Source: Pokkaliibacter sp. MBI-7 (GTDB lineage Bacteria > Pseudomonadota > Gammaproteobacteria > Pseudomonadales > Balneatricaceae). From it: 64,000 nt of DNA. Shown piece by piece: positions 1 through 8,870 of this stretch. Where the stretch lies: NCBI RefSeq assembly GCF_029846635.1, contig NZ_JARVTG010000002.1, forward strand, positions 620,001 to 684,000. The letters are read 5' to 3'. The notes below the pieces were generated by a model. That model saw only the letters and a list, made by a program, of their open reading frames with translations, did not search any database and was not told where the DNA came from. Positions within the stretch are counted from its first letter, which is position 1. Each line of letters starts with the position of its first letter. Both the position numbers and the translations under genes were made by a program.

Positions 1-104
1 CGTCAGGGAGCAGGCTGCCCATGCGATAGCGGCGCAGCACCGGCTGTATTTTGACTGACAACGTTATAAGGGGCTCCAAAAGACCTCTCACAGGAGAAAA
101 GAAG

Positions 105-440
105 ATGGACAGCCACTACCGGGCAGGGAATCTGTTCGCTGATATCCCCGCCGATCTCAGCAATGAAACCTTTGAGGACATCGTGCGTTATCAGGGGGTG
201 GTGATCGAGCGCATCACCTCCCTCGGCCATCGCACATCAGAGGACAGCTGGTACGACCAGCCTCAGCACGAATGGGTGATGGTGGTGCAGGGCAGTGCCC
301 GTCTGCTGTTTGAGGATGGTGTGGAGCTGGCCTTGCAGCCTGGGGACTACGTCAACATCCCTGCACACTGCAAACATCGGGTCAGCTGGACCGACCCGGA
401 TCAGCCCACCCTTTGGTTGGCTGTGCACTATCCAAGGTAG
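105..440 (+). CDS. Small single-domain cupin protein
   Basis: This 111-residue protein is a single cupin barrel. Cupin motif 1 is seen around QHEWVMVVQGSARLLF and motif 2 around PGDYVNIPAHCKHRVSW, so histidines that could bind a metal are present. The start at 105 is preferred over an in-frame start at 51 because CAGGAG lies 8 bases upstream. It could be a sensor, an isomerase or a small dioxygenase; the sequence does not decide. Its 3' end faces the end of the aldehyde dehydrogenase gene, so it is not in that operon. Confidence 0.75.
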   Translation: MDSHYRAGNLFADIPADLSNETFEDIVRYQGVVIERITSLGHRTSEDSWYDQPQHEWVMVVQGSARLLFEDGVELALQPGDYVNIPAHCKHRVSWTDPDQPTLWLAVHYPR

Positions 441-534
441 ATCACGCTCCGTGCAGGTTAACGCCGGCGAAATAAGCGAAGAACAGGTGCCTCGTATGGA
501 GGCACTGTCATTAATATCGTCAGTCAATGACGAG

Positions 535-1977
535 TTATAACCCCATCAGCAGATACTTCATCTCCACATATTCCTCGATGCCGTAGCGCGAGCCTTCGCG
601 ACCGAGGCCGGATTCCTTGATGCCGCCAAAGGGCGCGACTTCGGTGGAGATCATCCCCTGATTGATCCCGACCATACCGCTTTCCAGCGCTTCACCCATG
701 CGCCAGGCACGGCCGATATCGCGGGTATAGCAGTAGGCGGACAGGCCGGATTCGGTAGCGTTGGCCAGAGCGACGGCTTCTGCTTCGCTGCTGAAGCGGA
801 AGACGGCAGCCACCGGGCCGAAGGTTTCTTCCGCTGCCAGCATCATGGAAGTCGTCGCACCGGTCAGCAGCGTCGGCTGATAGAAGGTGCCGCCGAGGGC
901 GTGACGGGCACCGCCGCACTGCAACTGTGCTCCCTGCTGCAGGGCATCCGTGACATGGCGCTCGACTTTCTCAAGCGCAGGCTGGTTGATCAGCGGCCCC
1001 TGCGTTGCACCGGGGGTCAGGCCGTTATCAACTTTCAGCGCGGCAATAGCGTCCTTGAGCCGGGCGACAAACCGGTCGTGGATACCGTCCTGTACTAGAA
1101 AGCGATTGACGCACACACAGGTCTGGCCGGTGTTACGAAACTTCGAGGCCATGGCGCCTTCAATCGCTGCCTCCAGATCCGCATCGTCGAAAACGATAAA
1201 AGGTGCGTTACCGCCCAGTTCCAGCGAAATCTTCTTGACGGTATCCGCCGCTTGCCGCATCAGCAGTTTGCCGGTGCGGGTCGAGCCGGTGAAAGAGACC
1301 TTACGCACGGTGCTGGACTGCATCAGCTCACCGCCGATAGCGGCCGCATCCCCCGACAGCACGTTGAACACGCCAGCAGGGATGCCTGCTTCTGCGGCCA
1401 GTACCGCCAGTGCGTGGGCAGAGAGCGGAGTTTCTTCCGAGGGTTTGAGAATCAGAGTACATCCTGCTGCCAGCGCCGGACCGGCCTTGCGGGTAACCAT
1501 CGCCAGCGGGAAATTCCACGGTGTGATGGCGGCGACCACACCAACGGCTTCGCGGGTGACGACAATGCGTGCATCACTGCGGTGGCTGGGGATCACATCA
1601 CCATAAATGCGCTTGGCTTCCTCGGCGAACCACTCCAGAAAGCTGGCCGCATAGGCCACTTCGCCTTTGGCTTCGGCCAGCGGCTTGCCCTGTTCCGAGG
1701 TCAGCAGCAGGGCGAGGTCATCCTGATTGGCCAGCATCAGCTCGCCCCAGCGCCGGACTTTCTGGCTGCGCTCTTTGGCCGTCAGGGCTTTCCAGCCTGC
1801 CAGTGCCTCCCTGGCCGCAGCGATGGCCTGCTGGGCTTCGGCAGCTCCGGCACGCGTCACCTCGGTCAGGCATTCGCCGGTGGCAGGGTTGAGTACCGGG
1901 TAACGGCTGTGGCTGCTATGCCATTCACCACGAATATAACTGTCGCGTTGTAGCAGCTCAGGACGACTGAGGTTCAT
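535..1977 (-). CDS. gabD: NAD(P)-dependent succinate-semialdehyde dehydrogenase family protein (GabD-like)
   Basis: This 480-residue aldehyde dehydrogenase has the full family length. The TPWNFP segment, the general base Glu253 in LELGG and the nucleophile Cys287 in NTGQTC are all present. Overall wording matches GabD-type succinate-semialdehyde dehydrogenases, which oxidise succinate semialdehyde to succinate. The start overlaps the stop of the upstream aldo/keto reductase gene (ATGA), so the two are translationally coupled. Its neighbours, an aldo/keto reductase and a formaldehyde-activating-enzyme homologue, suggest a general aldehyde-handling unit. The true substrate could therefore be another small aldehyde. 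Confidence is high for the family and moderate for the substrate. Confidence 0.88.
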   Translation of the reverse strand: MNLSRPELLQRDSYIRGEWHSSHSRYPVLNPATGECLTEVTRAGAAEAQQAIAAAREALAGWKALTAKERSQKVRRWGELMLANQDDLALLLTSEQGKPLAEAKGEVAYAASFLEWFAEEAKRIYGDVIPSHRSDARIVVTREAVGVVAAITPWNFPLAMVTRKAGPALAAGCTLILKPSEETPLSAHALAVLAAEAGIPAGVFNVLSGDAAAIGGELMQSSTVRKVSFTGSTRTGKLLMRQAADTVKKISLELGGNAPFIVFDDADLEAAIEGAMASKFRNTGQTCVCVNRFLVQDGIHDRFVARLKDAIAALKVDNGLTPGATQGPLINQPALEKVERHVTDALQQGAQLQCGGARHALGGTFYQPTLLTGATTSMMLAAEETFGPVAAVFRFSSEAEAVALANATESGLSAYCYTRDIGRAWRMGEALESGMVGINQGMISTEVAPFGGIKESGLGREGSRYGIEEYVEMKYLLMGL

Positions 1978-3011
1978 ACCACCTCCAGATGCAGGTTGTC
2001 GTAGTCGACGCGGGCAGGGCGGGCAACGCGGGGGGTGCGCTTACCGGCGGTGTAATCGTTGATCAGGTCACAGGGGGTGTAATTGCGCTCCAGCTCGTAG
2101 AGTTCGTCGTCACTCAGGTCAGTGCTGAGGGCGGCCAGTGCGGAATCAAACTGGGCAGTGGTGTCGGCGCCCACCAGCATGCAGGACACGCCGCTGTGGC
2201 GCAGCACCCAGGCCTGGGCGATCTGCGCCGCGCTGACACCGCGGGCACGGGCAACGCGATGCACCGAGCGGGCGATCTCCAGTGAGGCCTCATCGCCGTA
2301 CATCTGCTGGGTGAAGAAGTCGGTCTGGTTGCGTGTGGAGTTGAAGTCACCAGTCAGCAGGCCCCGCGCCAGCGGGCTGAACACCGACACACCGAGGCCC
2401 TGATCCTGACAGTAGGGGATCATTTCCCGCTCTTCCTCGCGGTAGGCGCAGTTTAGCTGCAGCTGCATATTGATGGGCTTGGCCCAGCCGTGGCGCTCGC
2501 ACACCTGCATGATCTTCGCCAGCTGCCAGGTGGTCATGGTAGACACGCCGATGTATCGGGCCTTGCCACTGCGCACGATGTCGTTGAGGGCATCCATGGT
2601 TTCTTCCACCGGTGTGGTGGTGTCGAAGTAATGCAGCATGTAGATGTCAACATAGTCCGTGCCGAGGCGGCTGAGGGATCCGTCGATGGCATCCATGATG
2701 TGCTTGCGCGAGTGCCCGGCGTTGTTGACGTCCTGTCCCATGGCGTAACCCACCTTGGTGGTCAGCACCAGCTCATGACGACGGGTAAGACGCCTGATAA
2801 TGCGACCAACTACTTCTTCACCGACGCCGGTGGAGTAAAAATCGGCCAGATCGATAAAGTTGACGCCCTGATCCAGCGCGTGACGCACGATGGGCTCGCT
2901 GCGCGCTTCATCGAAAATCCACGGCTTCCAGTCCGGTGTGCCCATGTTCATGGTGCCCAGACACAGACGCGAAACGCTCAGGCCGGAACGGCCAAGTTTG
3001 ATGTATTCCAT
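1974..3011 (-). CDS. Aldo/keto reductase
   Basis: This 345-residue protein has the aldo/keto reductase TIM-barrel pattern. It begins with YIKLGRSGLSVSRLCLGTM and carries the tetrad segments IDLADFYS (Asp, Tyr), LTTKVG (Lys) and YMLHYF (His). The family reduces aldehydes and ketones with NADPH in the cytoplasm. The gene sits between the Fae homologue (10 bases upstream) and the GabD-like gene (ATGA overlap), so all three look like one minus-strand operon. Substrate is not predictable from sequence. Confidence 0.88.
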   Translation of the reverse strand: MEYIKLGRSGLSVSRLCLGTMNMGTPDWKPWIFDEARSEPIVRHALDQGVNFIDLADFYSTGVGEEVVGRIIRRLTRRHELVLTTKVGYAMGQDVNNAGHSRKHIMDAIDGSLSRLGTDYVDIYMLHYFDTTTPVEETMDALNDIVRSGKARYIGVSTMTTWQLAKIMQVCERHGWAKPINMQLQLNCAYREEEREMIPYCQDQGLGVSVFSPLARGLLTGDFNSTRNQTDFFTQQMYGDEASLEIARSVHRVARARGVSAAQIAQAWVLRHSGVSCMLVGADTTAQFDSALAALSTDLSDDELYELERNYTPCDLINDYTAGKRTPRVARPARVDYDNLHLEVV

Positions 3012-3021
3012 GTGCCGCCCC

Positions 3022-3534
3022 TTATGCCTTCGGAGTGTAGAAAGGATTGCTGATCTGCTTCACCACACCGGCCAGATCATTGCGGTCAGGCAGTCCGGCC
3101 AGTGCCGCCCGGATGGCCTGACGGCAGGCGTTGTAGTTGTTGAGGTAGACCGCATCCAGATCATCACAGGCCGGATTGACCCAGTTGGCAGTGAGAATGC
3201 ACCACTCGTTGTCGGCCTCGGCGGGCAGGGTGCCATCAAGCAGAGCTTCAGTAACGGCTTTGGCGATGCCCGCCTGCGAAGCGCCCCAGGTGGCATTACC
3301 GTGGAAGTCACTGCCGATGGCCGCCTTGTTGGTATAGAGGGTGACAGGCTTGACCGGCACATTGGGCTGCGCCACCACCATAAAGGGGCAATGGCCTGTG
3401 GTGGGTGATGCCAGGCATGAGGCAAAGGCATGGCCTGCCGGGCCGGAACGTGGCCCCATCACCAGATTGATATGGGCGGCATTGACGCCGGGGCCTTCAA
3501 AGCCTTCGCCGATAAACAGATTGAGGGTGGACAT
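3022..3534 (-). CDS. Formaldehyde-activating enzyme (Fae) family protein
   Basis: This 170-residue protein resembles Fae, which condenses formaldehyde with tetrahydromethanopterin in methylotrophs. The hallmark N-terminal block is visible: a Gly-rich start, then AHINLVMGPR with His21 at the position of the catalytic His, then PNVPVKPVTLYTNKAAI. The C-terminal half is more diverged and ends NPFYTPKA. No tetrahydromethanopterin pathway gene is in the window, so it may be a Fae paralogue that binds formaldehyde or another aldehyde with a different cofactor. It is the first gene of an apparent operon with the aldo/keto reductase and the GabD-like dehydrogenase. Confidence 0.82.
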   Translation of the reverse strand: MSTLNLFIGEGFEGPGVNAAHINLVMGPRSGPAGHAFASCLASPTTGHCPFMVVAQPNVPVKPVTLYTNKAAIGSDFHGNATWGASQAGIAKAVTEALLDGTLPAEADNEWCILTANWVNPACDDLDAVYLNNYNACRQAIRAALAGLPDRNDLAGVVKQISNPFYTPKA

Positions 3535-4055
3535 GCTGAGGTGACTCCATGGCTATTATTCTTGGATTACTGTGCAGACGAGGGCATCCGTCCGTTGGCA
3601 TCTGTTGTATCACCCACAGAGGGCGGGCCAGTAACGAGGAAAACACAGAACGCCATGAGCCAGACTCAGAGCTGATCAGCGTGCAGATGGGTAGCAGGAA
3701 ATATGTAGCATCGTGCAAGACTGAACGGGGGAAGGCGCTATAGTGCTTTCTCTAGCAGGCTGAGGTTGAAAAACGTTGTCGAGGCAGCCGAGACAAGGAA
3801 ATACCCCGAGGGCACAAGAAACAGGCGAAAGAGCGGAGTTTAGTGAGCTAAATGAGCATTTAACTCGCTCTGCTCACCCCTTCGGGGCCGTGCTAAAGCA
3901 CGTTCGCCTGTTTTTGATGCGGTATTCGGTAACGCAGATAGATTTTCAACGACCTGCTAAGAACGTGTTCACGTTCCACCACCATGTTCATGGTCTGAAG
4001 AATAGAAATGATGGCCCGGCCACCGATGCCAGCCACCTTGCAGGGACTGTAATGT
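3535..4055. other. Intergenic region holding a MITE-like element
   Basis: This 520-base gap separates the divergent fae-like and kefF genes. It must contain promoters for both, but no clear -35/-10 pair could be fixed by eye. Its middle is filled by MITE-like copy 1 (3753-3959). No supported gene is seen. Confidence 0.6.
3753..3959 (+). repeat. MITE-like structured repeat, copy 1
   Basis: This element of about 207 bp begins TAGCAGG...TTGAAAA and ends TTTTCAACGACCTGCTA, giving imperfect terminal inverted repeats that start and end with TA. Inside are nested inverted repeats: AAACAGGCGAA pairs with TTCGCCTGTTT, CCCCTTCGGGG is a hairpin, and CGTGCTAAAGCACG is a hairpin. A second copy lies in the opposite orientation at 17309-17526. 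There is no coding potential, so it would need a transposase supplied elsewhere. Similar intergenic elements are, as far as I recall, scattered in other gammaproteobacteria. Confidence 0.8.
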
Positions 4056-4685
4056 ATGAGCAATAAAGTGCTGTTGTTGTTCGCCCACCCGTCGCAGCGA
4101 CGGTCAGAGGTGAACCTGCCGATGTTCCGGGCGGCGCAGCTGATTAAGGGGGGGACCTGCGTTGATTTGTATGGCGAATATCCCACTTTCCGCATCGATG
4201 TAAAGAAAGAGCAGCAGAGGCTGCTTGACCACGACGTGCTGATTTTCCAGTTTCCGCTCTACTGGTATTCCACACCGTCCATTCTCAAGGAATGGCAGGA
4301 TTTAGTACTGGAGCACGGTTTTGCGTACGGCAGTAAGGGCACTGCGCTGCGGGGCAAGCCCTTTATCTGTGCGGTATCGGCAGGAGCGGCGGAAAAGGCC
4401 TACCAGCAGGATGGCCTGAACCACTTTTCTCTGCGTGAACTGCTGCATCCGCTGGAGCAGACTGCCCGGCTAACGGGGATGCGTTATCTGGCGCCCTTTG
4501 CACTGTTTGGCAGCCGGACAGCGGTGGAAGACCAGTGCCTGCTACACCATGTCAGCCACTGGAGCGGTTTTTTGCAGGCGCTGGTGAATGATCAGATCGA
4601 TATTGCGATGGCCAGTCAGCTGCCCAATATCGGTGCCAACTGGCAGACACTGTTGTCCGCTGAACCTGAATATCAGGTGGGGTGA
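4056..4685 (+). CDS. kefF: Glutathione-regulated K+ efflux ancillary protein (KefF/KefG family)
   Basis: This 209-residue flavodoxin-fold quinone reductase is of the KefF/KefG type. It starts VLLLFAHPSQRRSEVNLPM and contains FQFPLYWYSTPSILKEWQD and GFAYG, both typical of the family. KefF binds to the cytoplasmic side of KefC and is needed for full potassium efflux activity during electrophile stress. The stop at 4683-4685 lies two bases before the ATG of the antiporter gene, so the pair is one operon. The C-terminal domain of the neighbour is closer to KefC, which favours the name kefF. Confidence 0.9.
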   Translation: MSNKVLLLFAHPSQRRSEVNLPMFRAAQLIKGGTCVDLYGEYPTFRIDVKKEQQRLLDHDVLIFQFPLYWYSTPSILKEWQDLVLEHGFAYGSKGTALRGKPFICAVSAGAAEKAYQQDGLNHFSLRELLHPLEQTARLTGMRYLAPFALFGSRTAVEDQCLLHHVSHWSGFLQALVNDQIDIAMASQLPNIGANWQTLLSAEPEYQVG

Positions 4686-4687
4686 TC

Positions 4688-6607
4688 ATGACGGAATACT
4701 TTATTCAGGCATTTATTTACCTGCTGGCTGCGGTCATTGCCGTACCGCTGGCCAAGCGCTTTGGTCTGGGCTCCGTGCTGGGCTACCTGATCGCCGGTGT
4801 CGTCATCGGCCCAGTCACCGGGCTGGTCGGTGATGAGGCTGCCACCATTCAGCACTTTGCCGAGTTTGGTGTAGTGATGATGCTGTTTCTGGTAGGGCTG
4901 GAGCTGGAGCCACAGGTGCTGTGGCAAATGCGCAGCCGGCTGCTGGGGCTAGGCGGTTTGCAGGTAGTGCTGACGGCGCTGCTGATCATGGCTATCCCCA
5001 TGGCTTTTGGCCTGTCATGGAAAATAACGCTGACGGTCGGCCTGATCTTTTCCCTGTCGTCTACCGCTATTGTGCTGCAAACCTTCAGTGAAAAAGGGCT
5101 ATCGAAGACCGATGGTGCCAAGAGCGCGTTTTCCATTCTGTTGTTTCAGGACATCGCCGTCATTCCCATGCTGGCGTTTATCCCGATGCTGGCCATCACC
5201 GGCGCTACCGAGCCTGCCGCGACCAGTGCCGAAGCATCCCATGATGCTTTCACACTGGTGGGGCATCTGCCCGGCTGGCTCTATGCCGTCGTGGTGATTG
5301 GCAGCATCGGTGGGCTGGTACTTGCCGGGCATTTTCTCAGCCGGCCGCTGTTTCGGTATATCGCTGAAACCGGCGTACGGGAGATATTCGTAGCCTGCGC
5401 ACTGCTGCTGGTAGTGGGCATCGCCACCCTGATGAGTCTGATCGGCCTGTCACCGGCGCTGGGTACCTTCCTCGCGGGTGTGGTGCTGGCCAACAGCGAA
5501 TTCCGCCACGAGCTGGAAACCAACATCGAGCCGTTCAAAGGGCTGCTGCTGGGGTTGTTCTTTATCACCGTCGGTGCCGGGGTCAATTTCTCGGTGCTGA
5601 TTGATCACCTCGGCCTGATTGTCGGCATCACCCTGGGCGTGATTGCCGTCAAGGTGCTGGTGTTGTACGGGCTGGCCACGCTGTTCCGTGCCCGTGGCAG
5701 CGATCGCTGGCTGATTGCACTGAGTCTGGCGCAGGCCGGTGAATTCGGCTTTGTTCTGCTCAGCTTCACTGTGCAGCAAAACGTACTGGAGTCATCACTG
5801 GCGCAGATGCTACAGATGGTGGTGGCGCTGTCGATGTTCCTTACGCCGCTGCTGTTCATCATTTTTGAGAAAGTGATTCTGCCGCGCCATGAAGTGAAAT
5901 CGAACAGCCGTGAGGCAGACCCTATTGATGAGCAGGGGCAGGTGATCATCGCCGGGATTGGGCGTTTCGGCCAGATCGTTAACCGCTTACTGACCGCCAA
6001 CGGTATCAGCACCGTGGTGCTCGACCATGAAGCCAGTCAGGTCGACAACATGCGGGCGCTGGGGATCAAGTCTTACTTTGGCGACGCTACCCGTTCTGAC
6101 CTGCTGCATACCGCCGGTATCGAGAATACCCGCCTGTTCGTGATCGCCATCGACAACAAGGACGAGGCGGTCAGTCTGGTGCGCTATGTCAAAGCCAACT
6201 ATCCGCAGGTTAAGGTGCTGGCCCGTGCCTTCGACCGCGTCCATATGTATCAGTTGCGGCTGGCCGGAGCTGACTTTATCCGGGTGGAAACCTATCTGTC
6301 AGCACTGGAGCTGGGCGGCCAGGCACTGGTCGATCTGGGCTTTCATCCCTTTGATGTAGAAAACAAAAAGGGCAGCTTCCGCAAGATCGATGCTGCCGCC
6401 TCAGACGTGCTCTACGAAGAATGGCGCTCAGTCAGTGAGGGTGAACGCTTCGGCACCAATGCCTATCAGCTGTTCAAGGAGTTTGAAGAGAAAATCGCCA
6501 CTGAAATGCGCGGTGACCGCAACGACCGCCATACGGACGGTGAACGTTCATGGATGCCCCCGCCCAAAGGCTGTTACACCACCGAGCCAGACAAGGCTGC
6601 CGACTAG
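4688..6607 (+). CDS. kefC: Glutathione-regulated potassium/proton antiporter (KefC-like)
   Basis: This is a CPA2 antiporter of about 639 residues. The N-terminal two thirds form a multi-helix membrane domain with GLGSVLGYLIAGVVIGP, LLFQDIAVIP and HELETNIEPFKGLLLGLFF. An RCK/TrkA-N domain follows, with the nucleotide-binding VIIAGIGRFGQIVNRLL motif and FGDATR. The protein is held closed by glutathione and opened by glutathione adducts, which protects cells from electrophiles by acidifying the cytoplasm. An in-frame GTG at 4682 is possible, but ATG 4688 gives the family's usual N-terminus and has AGGTGGGG upstream. A hairpin terminator follows the gene. Confidence 0.92.
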   Translation: MTEYFIQAFIYLLAAVIAVPLAKRFGLGSVLGYLIAGVVIGPVTGLVGDEAATIQHFAEFGVVMMLFLVGLELEPQVLWQMRSRLLGLGGLQVVLTALLIMAIPMAFGLSWKITLTVGLIFSLSSTAIVLQTFSEKGLSKTDGAKSAFSILLFQDIAVIPMLAFIPMLAITGATEPAATSAEASHDAFTLVGHLPGWLYAVVVIGSIGGLVLAGHFLSRPLFRYIAETGVREIFVACALLLVVGIATLMSLIGLSPALGTFLAGVVLANSEFRHELETNIEPFKGLLLGLFFITVGAGVNFSVLIDHLGLIVGITLGVIAVKVLVLYGLATLFRARGSDRWLIALSLAQAGEFGFVLLSFTVQQNVLESSLAQMLQMVVALSMFLTPLLFIIFEKVILPRHEVKSNSREADPIDEQGQVIIAGIGRFGQIVNRLLTANGISTVVLDHEASQVDNMRALGIKSYFGDATRSDLLHTAGIENTRLFVIAIDNKDEAVSLVRYVKANYPQVKVLARAFDRVHMYQLRLAGADFIRVETYLSALELGGQALVDLGFHPFDVENKKGSFRKIDAAASDVLYEEWRSVSEGERFGTNAYQLFKEFEEKIATEMRGDRNDRHTDGERSWMPPPKGCYTTEPDKAAD

Positions 6608-6640
6608 CTGTCCCTTTCGCTGTTTGGCAGGTGTTCACTC

Positions 6641-6680
6641 AACCTCCTGACATCGCCGGTGTCAGGGGGTTGTTGTTTTT
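6641..6680 (+). terminator. Terminator after kefFC
   Basis: AACCTCCTGACA pairs with TGTCAGGGGGTT over 12 bp with one G-T wobble and a 7-base loop. A T-rich tail follows. It lies 33 bases after the kefC stop. Confidence 0.75.
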
Positions 6681-6701
6681 AGGGGTTGTAATCAGGGATT
6701 G

Positions 6702-6790
6702 TGCGTTTATAAGCCTGTTTGTGCAGGTTTTGAGAAAATTTATATGCGTTAATGTGCGTGAATTGCTATTGTTCGCGCATATAAACGCAT
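6702..6790. promoter_or_regulatory. Putative DeoR-family operator array
   Basis: Four copies of a TGCGTNNAT core lie upstream of the DeoR gene: TGCGTTTAT at 6702, TGCGTTAAT at 6745, TGCGTGAAT at 6755 (one helical turn later), and the inverse ATAAACGCA at 6781. Larger inverted arms TTTATATGCG (6739-6748) and CGCATATAAA (6776-6785) overlap them. Repeated short boxes like this are typical of DeoR-type operators, so autoregulation of this gene and its MFS partner is inferred. Confidence 0.6.
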
Positions 6791-6817
6791 CTATTCCCGC
6801 ATTGCAGGAGCGCAGAC

Positions 6818-7591
6818 ATGCAGGATTTCTCTCTTCCGGAACAACGGCGACAGCACATTCTCGAGCTGCTGGCGACTCACGGTAAGGTCATTGCGACGGA
6901 ACTCAGCATCGCTCTTGGGGTATCGGAAGACACTGTGCGGCGAGATCTGAAGGAGCTGGATAGTGCCGGTTTACTCTGCCGGGTACACGGTGGGGCTTTG
7001 CCTGCCACCATCGTTGCCCAGAGTTTCAGCCAGCGGCGGTTGCTGCCAATGGAAAGTTGCCAGAGTCTGGTGGCCGCTGTTGAACCGCTGCTGAAAGACG
7101 GACAGATGATCTTTATGGATAGCGGGACCACGCTGGAGCTGCTGGCCAGGCACCTGCCGCAGGACCGGTGCCTGACCGTGGTGACGGCCAGCCCGCCCGT
7201 GATGATGGCATTGCAGGATCATGGGCAGATTGAGGTGATCATGCTGGGTGGCAAGCTCAACAAGACCACCATGAGTGCCGTCGGCGGTGAGGTGCTGGAG
7301 GCGCTTGGCAAGATGCGTTTCGATCTGTGCCTGCTTGGCGTGTGCGGCATCCATCCGCAGCTGGGGGTAATGGCATCAGATTACGATGAGGCTCAGGTGA
7401 AGCGGCTGGCCATTATGCAGGCGAGAGAAGTGGTCGCACTGGGTACGGCCGACAAACTGGAGGCCACGGCTCCGTTCAAAATCGCCGAAGTGGAGGCGCT
7501 GGCCTACCTGCTTACGGATGCACAGGCGACGGACCAGATGCTGGAGCGCTACCGGTTGGCCGGGATCTGTGTGGTGCGAGGTGAAGCATGA
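6818..7591 (+). CDS. DeoR-family transcriptional regulator
   Basis: This 257-residue regulator has the DeoR N-terminal winged helix (QRRQHILELLATHGKV, then SEDTVRRDLKELDSAGLLCRVHGGA). The C-terminal DeoR sensor domain resembles sugar-phosphate isomerases and contains FMDSGTTLELLARHLP and DLCLLGVCGI. GGAG lies 7 bases before the ATG. The gene overlaps the start of the MFS gene by four bases, which points to control of that transporter. The effector is probably a phosphorylated sugar or a related small molecule, as for the family, but this is not shown by sequence. Confidence 0.92.
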   Translation: MQDFSLPEQRRQHILELLATHGKVIATELSIALGVSEDTVRRDLKELDSAGLLCRVHGGALPATIVAQSFSQRRLLPMESCQSLVAAVEPLLKDGQMIFMDSGTTLELLARHLPQDRCLTVVTASPPVMMALQDHGQIEVIMLGGKLNKTTMSAVGGEVLEALGKMRFDLCLLGVCGIHPQLGVMASDYDEAQVKRLAIMQAREVVALGTADKLEATAPFKIAEVEALAYLLTDAQATDQMLERYRLAGICVVRGEA

Positions 7592-8732
7592 AGGCTATCC
7601 CTTCGCTCTGGCCGCAGCGTGCAGCAGTGGCCTGTATGTTCAGCGTCAACGGTATTCTGCTGGCCAGCTGGGTGCCGCACATTCCATTAGTGCAGGTCAG
7701 GCTGGGTCTTGACCATGCCGCTCTGGGTCTGGCACTGCTGGGGCTGGCACTGGGGGCCATGGTCAGTATGCCGGTGAGTGGCTGGCTGATTGGTAAGGTG
7801 GGTCATCGCGAGGTCAGCTGGTTCAGTGCGGTACTGAGCTGTTTCAGTGCGGCTTTACCGGCCATGGCGCCTGACTTCTTCACCCTGTTGCTGGCGCTGA
7901 TCATTTACGGCGCCTGTCAGGGTGCGATGGATGTGGCCATGAATGCGCAGGCGGTGCGGGTGGAGAAAGACTGGGGCCAGCCCATCATGTCGTCCTTTCA
8001 TGGTATGTACAGTGCCGGCGGGCTGCTGGGTGCCGGGCTGCTGGGTGCCGGGCTGGGTGGGCTTTATCTCCATTACTTTACTCCCGGCTGGCACATGTGG
8101 CTGGTGGCGGCCGTTATGTTGCTTGCGGTGGTAATGACCGGTCGCTGGCTGCCGGAAGATGGCCCGCTGTCAGTCAGCAGTGAGGAGCACAAACCACGGC
8201 GAATGCTGACACCGGCATTACTGGCGCTTGGTGTCGTGGCCTTTATTGTGATGATGACTGAAGGCGCTATGGCCGACTGGAGTGCGGTTTTTCTCAGTAC
8301 CCTGCACAGTGCAGATCAAGGGACGGCTGCGCTGGGGTTTGCTGCTTTCTCCCTGTGCATGGCCATTGGCCGGTTCAGCGGTGACTATCTGGTGCGCCGA
8401 GGCAGCCGCCGGGCCTGCTGGTGGTATCGGCGCTGCTGGCTGCCTTCGGGCTGGCACTGGTGGTGCTGACGTCATTCCTGACGCTGGCGCTGATCGGCTT
8501 TGCGCTGGTGGGGTTGGGGCTGTCCAATCTGATCCCGGTGCTGTTCAGCACTGCAGGCAATATGCCCAATATTTCCGCGCAGGCTGCTGTCGCCACCATC
8601 GCCACCTTTGGCTACAGCGGCTTCCTGCTGGGGCCACCGATGATCGGCCTGAGTGCGCACTGGCTGGGGCTTGCCACCACCCTGGGATTACTGGCCTTGC
8701 TGGTGTTGGTACTGGCGATCTGCGCACCCTAG
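7588..8732 (+). pseudogene. YbjJ-like MFS transporter, frameshifted
   Basis: The first 270 or so codons encode a typical MFS protein (ASWVPHIPLV, GACQGAMDVAMNAQAV, SSFHGMYSAGG) related to E. coli YbjJ. Near base 8412 the reading frame breaks. The upstream frame runs into a Trp/Arg-rich tail ending at 8469, while family-like sequence (LLVVSALLAAFGLALVVL to ATFGYSGFLLGPPMIG) continues in another frame up to the stop at 8732. One inserted base near GCCGGGCC would restore a protein of about 381 residues. It is either a recent pseudogene or a sequencing error. The gene is coupled by ATGA overlap to the DeoR gene. Confidence 0.85.
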
Positions 8733-8792
8733 CTGGTGGCTCAGCGCCAGCACTCCACACCGGTTGCTCTGGTGGACAGCTGATATGGCAGG

Positions 8793-8817
8793 CCGGGGGA
8801 AGCACGGCTTCCCCCGG
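8793..8817. terminator. Bidirectional terminator-like hairpin
   Basis: CCGGGGGAAGC and GCTTCCCCCGG form a perfect 11-bp stem with a 3-base loop. It lies between the convergent MFS and ABC-transporter genes. There is no strong T-tract on the plus strand. Confidence 0.6.
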
Positions 8818-8870
8818 TTGTCAGGTAGGGTTGAAAGACCAAGCGTAGGAACCGATTCCTGCGAACAGCA

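Noticed and set aside
3753..3959. Considering the repeat a CRISPR or REP array.
   Set aside because: Only one unit per site with terminal inverted repeats and no spacer pattern.
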